Positions 9,423 through 15,961 of a stretch of 39,532 nt of DNA are shown piece by piece; position 1 is the stretch's first letter; the number at the start of each line of letters is the position of its first letter. This DNA comes from Rhodospirillales bacterium. GTDB lineage: Bacteria > Pseudomonadota > Alphaproteobacteria > ATCC43930 > CGMCC-115725. The notes under the pieces are model-generated. The model was not told where the DNA came from. It searched no databases and worked only from the letters and a program-made list of their open reading frames with translations. The DNA is taken from the NCBI GenBank assembly GCA_028291405.1, contig JAQGID010000335.1, positions 1 through 39,532 of the forward strand, written 5' to 3'. A program made the translations under genes and the position numbers.

Positions 9423-11648
9423 ATGGCTAAAACCGCATCCGGTGGCGAGATCCGCGAGGTCGATTTCGCCGAGGCGCTCGGCGAACGGTACCTTTCCTAT
9501 GCGCTGTCGACGATCGTCGCGCGCTCGCTGCCCGACGTCCGTGACGGGCTGAAGCCGGTGCATCGCCGCGTCCTCTTCGCGATGCGCCAGCTCCACCTCG
9601 ATCCCGCCTCGGGCTACAAGAAGAGTGCCCGCATCGTCGGCGACGTCATCGGCAAGTTCCATCCGCACGGCGACGTCGCGGTCTACGAGGCGCTGGTCCG
9701 CCTGGCGCAGGATTTCGCGCATCGCTATCCGCTGGTCGATGGCCAGGGCAATTTCGGCAATATCGACGGCGATAACGCCGCGGCGATGCGGTACACGGAA
9801 AGCCGCCTCACGGCGGTGGCGCAGGCGCTGCTCGAAGGCATCGACGACGATTCGGTCGACTTCCGCGCGACCTACGACGGTGAGGACGAGGAGCCCGTCG
9901 TCCTGCCGGCGCGCTTCCCGAACCTCCTCGCCAACGGCGCCAGCGGCATCGCGGTCGGCATGGCGACGAACATCCCGCCGCACAACGCCGGCGAGCTCTG
10001 CGCCGCGCTGCTGCATCTGATCGAGAACCCGAACTGCTCGATCGAGAAGCTCGTGACTTTCGTACGCGGTCCGGATTTCCCAACCGGCGGAGTCCTCGTC
10101 GAATCGGCCGAGTCGATCCGCAACGCCTATGAGACGGGCCGCGGCGGATTCCGCCTGCGGGCACGCTGGGCGGTCGAGCCGCTGTCGCACGGCATGTTCC
10201 AGATCGTCATCACCGAGATTCCGTTCCAGGTCCCGAAATCGCGCATCGTCGAGCGCATCGCCAGCCTGCTCGAGGAGAAGAAGCTGCTGCTCCTCGCCGA
10301 CGTGCGGGACGAATCGACCGAGGACGTCCGCCTCGTGCTCGAGCCGAAGTCGCGCAACGTCAATTCCGAGATGCTGATGGAATCGCTGTTCCGCGCCAGC
10401 GAGCTCGAGACGCGCGTGCCGCTGAACCTCAACGTCCTCGACGCTAATTGCGTGCCGCGGGTAATGAATCTCAAGGAGGTGTTGCGCGCCTTCCTCGACC
10501 ATCGCCGGGTCGTGCTGCTGCGGCGGACCCGCCACCGCCTCGCAGCGATCGAGCGGCGCATCGAGATCCTCAACGGCCAGATCGTCGTCTACCTCAATCT
10601 CGACGAGGTCATCCGCATCATCCGCGAGAGCGACCATCCCAAGGCGAAGCTGATCGAGCGCTGGGAGCTTACCGAGGTTCAGGCCGAGGCGATCCTCAAC
10701 ATCCGGCTGCGTGCCCTCGCCAAGCTCGAGGAGATCGAGATCCGCAAGGAGCTGGTGACGCTGCAGGCCGAGCAGGGCAAGCTCGCGACGCTGCTCGATC
10801 AGGAAAAGCGGCAGTGGAAGGCGATCGCCGGCGAAATCCGCGAGACCGAGAAAGAGTTCGGCGGCGAGACCAAGCTCGGCCGCCGCCGCACCGATATCGG
10901 GACGCCGCCGGTCCCCATCCTGGTGCCCGTCGAGGCGATGATCGAGCGCGAGCCGGTCACCGTCGTCTGCTCGGAGAAGGGCTGGATCCGCAGCATCAAG
11001 GGCCACGCCGTCGCCGCCGCCGACATCAAGTACAAGGACGGCGACGGCCCGCGCTTCGTCATCCAGGCCGAGACGACCGACCGGCTCGCGGTCTTCGGCA
11101 GCAACGGGCGGTTCTACACGCTGCCGGTCGATCGCCTGCCGGGCGGGCGCGGCCACGGCGAGCCGCTGCGGCTGATGCTCGATCTGCCGAACGAGCACGA
11201 GGTCGTGACGCTCTTTCCCTACAGCGCCAAGCACAAGCTGCTGCTCGCCGCCAGCGACGGCCGAGGCTTCGTCGCGGCCCCGGAGGAATCTCTGGCGCAG
11301 ACCCGCGCCGGCAAGCAGGTCCTGGTTCCGGGCGCCGGCGCACAGGCGACGATCTGCCTGCCGGTGACCGGCGATTCCGTGGCGCTGGTCGGCGACAATC
11401 GCAAGTTGCTGATCTATCCCGTCGCGGAGATCCCGGAGATGAGCCGCGGGCGCGGCGTCATGCTGCAGAAATACAAGGACGGCGGCCTCGCCGATGCCAA
11501 GGTCTTCAACCTCGCCGAGGGGCTGAGCTGGCGGCAGGGCGAGACGCGCACCCGCACCGAGATGGATCTGACGCCGTGGCAGAGCGCCCGCGCCTCCTCC
11601 GGCCGAATCGTGCCGTCGGGCTTTCCGAAGAGCAACCGCTTCGGGTGA
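9423..11648 (+). CDS. parC: DNA topoisomerase IV subunit A
   Basis: Breaks and rejoins DNA to decatenate daughter chromosomes, paired with ParE. The 741-aa protein has the winged-helix region with HRRVLFAM, the quinolone region [14 protein letters not shown] (residues 77-90) and catalytic Tyr124 in AAMRYTES. A tower/coiled-coil part follows, then a C-terminal beta-propeller of about 230 residues shorter than in GyrA and without a GyrA box, which supports ParC rather than GyrA. Residue 85, equivalent to E. coli ParC Ser80, is Val (GTC at 9675-9677); the acidic E89 is kept. The last gene of the core run; parE is not in the window. Confidence 0.95.
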   Translation: MAKTASGGEIREVDFAEALGERYLSYALSTIVARSLPDVRDGLKPVHRRVLFAMRQLHLDPASGYKKSARIVGDVIGKFHPHGDVAVYEALVRLAQDFAHRYPLVDGQGNFGNIDGDNAAAMRYTESRLTAVAQALLEGIDDDSVDFRATYDGEDEEPVVLPARFPNLLANGASGIAVGMATNIPPHNAGELCAALLHLIENPNCSIEKLVTFVRGPDFPTGGVLVESAESIRNAYETGRGGFRLRARWAVEPLSHGMFQIVITEIPFQVPKSRIVERIASLLEEKKLLLLADVRDESTEDVRLVLEPKSRNVNSEMLMESLFRASELETRVPLNLNVLDANCVPRVMNLKEVLRAFLDHRRVVLLRRTRHRLAAIERRIEILNGQIVVYLNLDEVIRIIRESDHPKAKLIERWELTEVQAEAILNIRLRALAKLEEIEIRKELVTLQAEQGKLATLLDQEKRQWKAIAGEIRETEKEFGGETKLGRRRTDIGTPPVPILVPVEAMIEREPVTVVCSEKGWIRSIKGHAVAAADIKYKDGDGPRFVIQAETTDRLAVFGSNGRFYTLPVDRLPGGRGHGEPLRLMLDLPNEHEVVTLFPYSAKHKLLLAASDGRGFVAAPEESLAQTRAGKQVLVPGAGAQATICLPVTGDSVALVGDNRKLLIYPVAEIPEMSRGRGVMLQKYKDGGLADAKVFNLAEGLSWRQGETRTRTEMDLTPWQSARASSGRIVPSGFPKSNRFG

Positions 11649-11675
11649 GCGGATCGTCGGAGCACCCTAACAATT

Positions 11676-11803
11676 TCCTCCCCCCTTGAGGGGAAGGATG
11701 ACCGAGGCCTTAGGCCTCGGTCCGTGGGGGGGACCCGCGCCAAGCGCGGCATGAAAAGATAATTCGGCTGGCAGCATCCCCACCCGTCAACGCTTCGCGT
11801 TGC
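11676..11803. repeat. Palindrome-rich intergenic repeat element
   Basis: This segment packs several perfect inverted repeats. CCCC/GGGG arms flank TTGA at about 11680-11694. A 10-bp stem with a TTA loop lies at 11700-11722 (GACCGAGGCC / GGCCTCGGTC). CCGCGC-CAA-GCGCGG is at 11735-11749 and CAACGC-TTC-GCGTTG at 11788-11802. GTGGGG (11724 on) and CCCCAC (about 11779-11784) could pair as outer arms. Such mosaic palindromes resemble the dispersed repeats common in Rhizobiales intergenic DNA. The first hairpins may also end parC transcription, but no T-run follows. Copy number cannot be judged from one window. Confidence 0.6.
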
Positions 11804-11869
11804 CGATGCCGCCGCTGCCGCGATGGCGCCGCCAACACCGGCCGTCGTGATGAATTGGCGTCTCTTCAT
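11800..11869 (-). pseudogene. Decayed gene start: Tat-type signal peptide fragment
   Basis: On the minus strand, ATG 11869 opens MKRRQFITTAGVGGAIAAAA, then ASA. This has the form of a twin-arginine signal peptide (KRRQFI, then a hydrophobic Ala-rich core) as found on TRAP-type (DctP) binding proteins and other Tat substrates. After about 23 codons the frame enters the palindromic repeat and loses any protein character. It looks like the 5' remnant of an exported protein gene cut off by the repeat or by a deletion. A chance resemblance is possible because the fragment is short. Confidence 0.4.
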
Positions 11870-11980
11870 GATGTCCCCCGTCCCCCGATCGTCCGCTTCA
11901 GGTGCCCTGCCGCACGGATTCATGCTTGATCTCGATCGCGCGGCGCCCGAACTATGCCGTCGCGACGGACGGCGCGCATT

Positions 11981-12008
11981 ATAGGGGAGCCGACATAGGG
12001 GAGCCGAC
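11981..12008. repeat. Perfect 14-bp tandem duplication upstream of tusA-like gene
   Basis: ATAGGGGAGCCGAC occurs twice in exact head-to-tail order (11981-11994 and 11995-12008), 46 bp before the downstream ATG. TATAAT on the minus strand (11978-11983) overlaps the left edge, but no -35 match is at the right distance. It could be a duplicated regulator site or replication slippage. The rest of the 405-bp gap 11649-12053 holds only the palindromic repeat and the gene fragment. Confidence 0.7.
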
Positions 12009-12053
12009 CTGCCGCGCAACTTACCGGCCTCGCGGCGGCCGTTCGGAGATCGA

Positions 12054-12290
12054 ATGAGTACTGAAACCACGATCATGGATGCGCGCGGCCTGCGTTGCCC
12101 GCTGCCGGTGCTCAAGGCGCGCAAGGCGCTGAAGGCTTTGGTCCAGGGCGACATCCTGCAAGTCCTCGCGACCGACCCGGGCGCGGTCAAGGATTTCGAG
12201 GCGTTCTGCCGCACGACCGGGCACCGGCTCGTCGACTGTCGCGAGGCCGACGGCGTCTACGACTTCAGGATCGAGAAGGCGACGCCCTGA
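12054..12290 (+). CDS. TusA/SirA-family sulfur carrier protein
   Basis: Small sulfur-transfer protein; the family relays persulfide sulfur for tRNA thiolation, molybdopterin or sulfur oxidation. The 78-aa protein has the hallmark DARGLRCPLPVLKARKAL with active Cys15 in the CPxP motif. The beta-strand ILQVLATDPGAVKDFEAFC and the closing HRLVDCREADGVYDFRIEK follow. No tusBCD, dsr or moa genes are nearby, so the pathway is open. The gene converges with the TAXI gene, leaving 4 bp between the stops. Confidence 0.9.
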   Translation: MSTETTIMDARGLRCPLPVLKARKALKALVQGDILQVLATDPGAVKDFEAFCRTTGHRLVDCREADGVYDFRIEKATP

Positions 12291-12294
12291 TGGC

Positions 12295-13353
12295 TCATCG
12301 TGGGGTCGCGGCAGTCAGCCCGGCCTCGCCGTAGAAGCGTTCGGCGCCGGGGTGCAGCGGAATGTTGACGCCATCGAGCGCATGCGCGAGCGTTGTGCGA
12401 TTCGGCATCGGCTGACGCAGCGCGATCACCCGCTGCGTCGCATCGTCCCAGAGCGATTTCGCGATTGCGTAGACGAGCTGGTCGGCAGCGTCGGCCGTGA
12501 CGACCCAGATCGCGTTGACCGAGACCGTCGGCGTCGCCTCGTCGATGCCGCGATATTCGCCGGCCGGCAGCGTCGCAGCGGCGGCAAGCGGGTTGCGACC
12601 GATCAATGCTTTGACGACATCTGCCGGGATCGCAATGAGGCGGATCGGCAGCGAGGCGGCAAGATCGGCAATGGCAGGCAAGGGCGTGCCGCCGACCATA
12701 AAGAACGCATCGAGGGTCCCGTCGCGCAGCCCAGCGGCCGCCTCTCCGAGGCCGAGGTACTCGGCCTTGAGATCGCGCTCCTTGACCCCCGCGGCGTCGA
12801 GCAGCAACCGAGCGTCGACCAACGTCCCCGATTCCTTCTCGCCGAGCGCAACCCGCCTGCCTTTCAGGTCGCGGATATTTCCGATCGGGCCGTCGCGACG
12901 CACGACAAGGTGGACATACTCCGGAAACAGCGCGGCGATTGCACGCAGCTCGGCGATCGGCTTACGCGCATATGGCCCGGTACCGTGAAAGGCCCAGGAT
13001 GCGACATCGGCCTGGACGAAAGCCGATTCGAGATCGCCGTTCCCGAGCATCCGGACATTCTCGACCGAACCCTGGGTCGCGCGTGCGACCGCGACGAGCC
13101 CGGGGACGCCACAGCCGCCGCCATTGCGGCAGTTCGGCAGCGCTGACGGAGCCGAGATCGCACTCGCGAGCACGCCGCCAAGCCTGAAGTAGTTGCCGGT
13201 AGTATTCGCCGTGCCGATCCGGAAATAGGCGGATTGCTGCGCCTCGGCGCCGGCGCCGTAAAGCAACGCGGCGATGCCGAGCGCCAGCGAAACGTGCCAA
13301 CTCGCCTGCCGCGACGGCGGCAAGTGATCGCTCCGGCGTGCTGCCTCGGCCAT
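12295..13353 (-). CDS. TAXI-family TRAP-type solute-binding protein
   Basis: Periplasmic binding protein of the TAXI type that normally feeds a fused TRAP permease. The 352-aa protein has a signal peptide ending in AGAEAQQ, then YFRIGTANTTGNYFRLGGVL (the TAXI ligand-site opening), GSVENVRML, and the DLKGRRVALGEKESGT segment. I chose ATG 13353 because AAGGA lies 6 nt upstream; earlier starts at 13386 or 13359 lack such spacing. No DctQM permease is in the window, so it is an orphan. An 8-bp inverted repeat (CGGCCGGG 13417-13424 / CCCGGCCG 13439-13446) lies upstream. It contains an extra NCRNGGGCG two-cysteine loop. Confidence 0.88.
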   Translation of the reverse strand: MAEAARRSDHLPPSRQASWHVSLALGIAALLYGAGAEAQQSAYFRIGTANTTGNYFRLGGVLASAISAPSALPNCRNGGGCGVPGLVAVARATQGSVENVRMLGNGDLESAFVQADVASWAFHGTGPYARKPIAELRAIAALFPEYVHLVVRRDGPIGNIRDLKGRRVALGEKESGTLVDARLLLDAAGVKERDLKAEYLGLGEAAAGLRDGTLDAFFMVGGTPLPAIADLAASLPIRLIAIPADVVKALIGRNPLAAAATLPAGEYRGIDEATPTVSVNAIWVVTADAADQLVYAIAKSLWDDATQRVIALRQPMPNRTTLAHALDGVNIPLHPGAERFYGEAGLTAATPR

Positions 13354-13488
13354 GCGCATTCCTTCGCGTCGCCACCGGCCGGCCAAACGCTGCCACGGAG
13401 AGGCTCAGGAACTTAACGGCCGGGCTTGTGCGGTTATTCCCGGCCGAAGCCTCGAAATCTGAAGGTGACGACGGAAACAATCACGCTC

Positions 13489-13517
13489 TTGACAGCGCGC
13501 GCAACGCCGCTATTTAT
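13489..13517 (+). promoter_or_regulatory. Strong sigma70-type promoter upstream of leader ORF and GNAT gene
   Basis: TTGACA (13489-13494, 6 of 6 consensus) is followed after 16 bp by TATTTA (13511-13516) or after 17 bp by ATTTAT. Transcription would start about 7 nt beyond the -10 box, at 13522-13525, exactly on the ATG of the 13-codon ORF at 13524. This is the best -35 match found with a correctly spaced -10 box. Confidence 0.6.
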
Positions 13518-13523
13518 GCGCGC

Positions 13524-13565
13524 ATGTTCGACATGATCCGGAAGCCGCGACGACGAATTCGCTGA
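13524..13565 (+). CDS. Candidate leaderless 13-aa Arg-rich leader peptide
   Basis: The ORF reads MFDMIRKPRRRIR and stops at TGA 13563-13565. It has no Shine-Dalgarno sequence, but the ATG coincides with the predicted transcription start, as in leaderless mRNAs, including trpL-type leaders of rhizobia. Six of 13 residues are Arg/Lys. Residues 9-11 are three consecutive CGA codons, which should be rare in a genome that prefers CGC/CGG. The stop codon is the first base of a hairpin (13565-13582). The arrangement suggests a regulatory leader peptide for the GNAT gene 90 bp downstream. Translation is inferred, not shown. Confidence 0.45.
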   Translation: MFDMIRKPRRRIR

Positions 13566-13599
13566 CAGCCCCGTGGGGCTGTTCTCGGTGCTGCCCCAC
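13565..13599 (+). promoter_or_regulatory. Two mutually exclusive hairpins (attenuator-like switch)
   Basis: Hairpin A pairs ACAGCCCC (13565-13572) with GGGGCTGT (13575-13582), a perfect 8-bp match (7 bp with a realistic 4-nt loop). Hairpin B pairs GTGGGGC (13573-13579) with GCCCCAC (13593-13599), a perfect 7-bp match with a 13-nt loop. Both need the same GGGGC bases, so only one can form. A ribosome near the leader ORF stop would cover the 5' arm of A and favour B. Neither is followed by a T-run, so control would be translational or Rho-linked rather than intrinsic termination. Confidence 0.45.
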
Positions 13600-13632
13600 A
13601 CAATGGCCGTCCCGTTTCGTCTGTCCGCTTCC

Positions 13633-13650
13633 CTCCCGTCCGTCGGGGAG
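13633..13650 (+). promoter_or_regulatory. Hairpin covering the Shine-Dalgarno sequence of the GNAT gene
   Basis: CTCCC (13633-13637) can pair with GGGAG (13646-13650), which is the core of the GGGGAG ribosome-binding site 5 nt before ATG 13656. The loop is 8 nt. Together with the upstream switch this gives a plausible off-state for GNAT translation. The stem is only five base pairs, so it needs support. Confidence 0.35.
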
Positions 13651-13655
13651 TCATC

Positions 13656-14162
13656 ATGTCCAGTGCCGTTGCGGCCCTCGCTTTTTCAACGCCTTGCTCC
13701 GTTCCGGACGACCACGCCGTTTCGGCGGCGATCGCCGCTTGCGAAATCGATACCGACAAGACCCGGCTCGATCTCGCGATGATTCATGCCTTCCTGGTGC
13801 GCTCGCGCTGGGCGAAAGGGATCCCCTTCGCGGTGATGTGCAAGGCGATCGAGCATTCCATCGCCTTCGGCCTCTATCGCGAGGGCCGCCAGATCGGCTT
13901 CGCGCGGGTCGTCACCGATCACGCAACCTTCGCCTATCTCGCCGACGTCTTCGTCGTCGACGGCGAGCGCAATCGCGGCCTCGGCCGCCATCTCGTCGAG
14001 ACGATTCTGGCACACCCCGAGTTGCAAGGTCTTCGGCGCTGGCTGCTCGGCACGCGCGACGCGCAGAGCCTCTATCGCCGCTGCGGCTTCGCCGAGCCGC
14101 CGCCGCCGTTCGCCTTCCTTGAGCGCCTTGCGGCGCCGACCGGACACGGGCCGAACGGATGA
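13656..14162 (+). CDS. GNAT-family N-acetyltransferase
   Basis: Transfers an acetyl group from acetyl-CoA to an unknown amine. The 168-aa protein has motif A at about residues 94-115 (DVFVVDGERNRGLGRHLVE, with the R/Q-x-x-G-x-G acetyl-CoA loop), the preceding IGFARVVTDHATFAYLAD strand pair and the C-terminal LGTRDAQSLYRRCGF motif B. The first ~30 residues are unlike the core domain and may be a flexible arm. GGGGAG (13645-13650) supports the ATG. It is preceded by a 302-bp gap that holds the promoter, leader ORF and hairpins described separately. Substrate cannot be deduced. Confidence 0.9.
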   Translation: MSSAVAALAFSTPCSVPDDHAVSAAIAACEIDTDKTRLDLAMIHAFLVRSRWAKGIPFAVMCKAIEHSIAFGLYREGRQIGFARVVTDHATFAYLADVFVVDGERNRGLGRHLVETILAHPELQGLRRWLLGTRDAQSLYRRCGFAEPPPPFAFLERLAAPTGHGPNG

Positions 14163-14327
14163 CGCGGCGCCCCGCCGAAGCGCGGAATACCATCGCCGCT
14201 TGCGATAACCGCCGCGTTCGTAAATGAAAGCGTCATTAAAGTAGGTATGCCGCGACCTATGGACGAAATTCCATATTGGATCAAAGCCTCGCTGATGGTA
14301 AAAGCCATTGCCTAATGTGTCGCCATG

Positions 14328-14344
14328 GACCAGCCTTGCTGGTC
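14328..14344 (+). promoter_or_regulatory. Leader hairpin upstream of the outer-membrane beta-barrel gene
   Basis: GACCAGC-CTT-GCTGGTC is a perfect 7-bp stem with a 3-nt loop, 56 bp before ATG 14400. TAGAA-AAA-TTCTA (14371-14383) is a second short inverted repeat close to the start. There is no T-run, so it is not a typical terminator; an mRNA-leader structure or operator is more likely. I found no convincing promoter boxes in 14163-14399. Confidence 0.4.
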
Positions 14345-14399
14345 TCTGGAGACGCTGTGGTCTGCGGGGCTAGAAAAATTCTAAACATCAGGGTGCGGC

Positions 14400-15761
14400 A
14401 TGGTTAAAACAAATTTGATCGCAACAACTGCCCTTGGTGTGGCGCTTCTTGCGAGCGTCGGGCAGGCACAGCAGATGATTCCCGATCTGCGAGTGCCAAT
14501 ACCGCCGGTCGCGCCCACCGATGTCACTCAGCGGCCGGAGCAATTCGGGCAATTCCTTCAGCGCGGGCAGTCGGTTCTTGATCGCCCACGTCCGGAGTAC
14601 GACGCGCTCGGGCTGCGCTACGGCAGTTTCTTCCTGTATCCCCGGATCACCGCGGATGAGGTCTTCAACGACAACATCTTCGCGACGAAGAACAACACGC
14701 GCAACGACTTCATCACGGTCATCTCGCCGACATTGAACCTGCGGTCCAATTGGTCGAACCATCAACTCAACTTCGACACCGGCGCGAGCGTCGGTACCTA
14801 TGCGCGCAGCACGACCGAGAATTACGGCGACTATTTCGTCGGCAGCGACGGGCGTTATGATTTCTCGCGCAACCTTGCGGGTCTCGCCGCCGCCAAATAC
14901 GAGCATCTCCACGAGGAACGCGATTCGGTGGACGCGCCGACGACGTCGCGTCACCCGATCGAGTTCGACGCCTATACGGCACGGTTCGGCATCACGCAGC
15001 ATGATTTGCGGATCGGCTACATCGCAGGCATCGACTTCCGGCGCGAGGATTACCAGAACGGTGCCTTTCCGTCCGGCGTGCCGATCATCGAAAGCGTGCG
15101 CAATCTCAACGTCTATTCGCCGAATGCTCAGCTGAACTACGAGATCGCGCCGCGCTACCAGGCATTCATTCGTGCCAACGGCGATTTCCGCCGTTACGAT
15201 CACTTCGATCCGGGCGTCGGGGCCAAGCGCGACTCGAATGGTTTCCGCGCGGACGTCGGCGGCCGGTTCGATCTAACTGGCGTCACCTACGTCGAGGCGG
15301 CGATCGGCTACCTCACCCAGCAGTACCAGGCGGCGACGCTGACCTCGATTCGAGGTGTCGATGCCAGTGCAAAGGTCGTTTGGAACGTGACGCAGATCAC
15401 CTCGATCAGCGCCAATGCCCTGCGTACCGCGCAGGACGCGAACACCGCCGCCTTGGCGACCAACGGGAATCCAGTCAATTCGCCGGGCTACCTCAAGTCA
15501 GTTGTCGGCGTCGCGATCGATCATGAGTTGCTGCGCAACGTCATCCTTCACGGCGAGGCCAATTACGAAAACGACGACTACATGGGCTTCGACCGCACCG
15601 ACGACCGCATCGACGTCGGGGCCGGCGCCCGCTACATGTTTACCCGCAATCTTTTCCTCGGCGGGGCGTTCACCTATACGAACCGCAGTTCGGGCGGCCG
15701 TTTCGCGACTGGGCAGTTCAATCGCGACCTGCTGATGTTACGGCTCGGCGCCCAGCTCTAA
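14400..15761 (+). CDS. Outer-membrane beta-barrel protein (BBP2-type), exopolysaccharide-associated
   Basis: The 453-aa protein has a signal peptide (about residues 1-23, cut near VGQAQQ), a short proline-rich linker (LRVPIPPVAPTD), and then alternating amphipathic strands over about 370 residues. FFLYPRITADEVFNDNIFAT is a typical first strand of the family of outer-membrane proteins found beside Wzc-type exopolysaccharide genes. It ends in the strand RDLLMLRLGAQL. I infer that it is the outer-membrane partner of the Wzc-like protein encoded next. A clear terminator follows, so it is probably transcribed on its own although the two genes are functionally linked. Confidence 0.82.
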   Translation: MVKTNLIATTALGVALLASVGQAQQMIPDLRVPIPPVAPTDVTQRPEQFGQFLQRGQSVLDRPRPEYDALGLRYGSFFLYPRITADEVFNDNIFATKNNTRNDFITVISPTLNLRSNWSNHQLNFDTGASVGTYARSTTENYGDYFVGSDGRYDFSRNLAGLAAAKYEHLHEERDSVDAPTTSRHPIEFDAYTARFGITQHDLRIGYIAGIDFRREDYQNGAFPSGVPIIESVRNLNVYSPNAQLNYEIAPRYQAFIRANGDFRRYDHFDPGVGAKRDSNGFRADVGGRFDLTGVTYVEAAIGYLTQQYQAATLTSIRGVDASAKVVWNVTQITSISANALRTAQDANTAALATNGNPVNSPGYLKSVVGVAIDHELLRNVILHGEANYENDDYMGFDRTDDRIDVGAGARYMFTRNLFLGGAFTYTNRSSGGRFATGQFNRDLLMLRLGAQL

Positions 15762-15776
15762 AAACCGAGAGAAATC

Positions 15777-15803
15777 AGGGCCGCACCTGGTGCGGCCCTT
15801 TTT
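15777..15803 (+). terminator. Rho-independent terminator after the beta-barrel gene
   Basis: AGGGCCGCA (15777-15785) pairs with TGCGGCCCT (15791-15799) around a CCTGG loop, and TTTTT (15799-15803) follows. It is the only stem in the window with a proper T-run and lies 16 bp after the stop. Confidence 0.9.
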
Positions 15804-15923
15804 CATGTCGCGGCGCTGACATTGCGACACCGCGATACCCTTTCCTCGCGCGTAGCGCGCCAAATCATCACCATCCCTGCATTTAAGGTGGCGAGGGAAC
15901 GGCTGCGTTCTTCAATTGTTAGT

Positions 15924-15955
15924 CTCGCAACCGTGGCCAGGCACCTTGCGAGGGG
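15924..15955 (+). promoter_or_regulatory. Inverted repeat reaching into the Shine-Dalgarno sequence of the Wzc-like gene
   Basis: CTCGCAA (15924-15930) is perfectly complementary to TTGCGAG (15946-15952). The last three bases of the right arm are the start of the GAGGGG ribosome-binding site (15950-15955), 6 nt before ATG 15962. The folded form would partly hide the site, allowing translational control of the kinase. Confidence 0.4.
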
Positions 15956-15961
15956 ATTTAA

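Noticed and set aside
11978-11983. TATAAT on the minus strand as promoter of the Tat fragment
   Set aside because: No -35-like hexamer at 16-18 bp; left as an unassigned match.
13573-13782. Overlapping ORF in front of and across the GNAT start
   Set aside because: Out of frame with the GNAT gene, Pro/Ser/Arg-rich, with no Shine-Dalgarno site.
14325-14384. 19-codon ORF MDQPCWSLETLWSAGLEKF over the leader hairpin
   Set aside because: No ribosome-binding site and no promoter placing a start on its ATG; contrast with the GNAT leader ORF.
15934-15950. Sigma54-like GGCAC...TTGC before the kinase gene
   Set aside because: The spacing between the GG and GC elements is too short for a sigma54 promoter.
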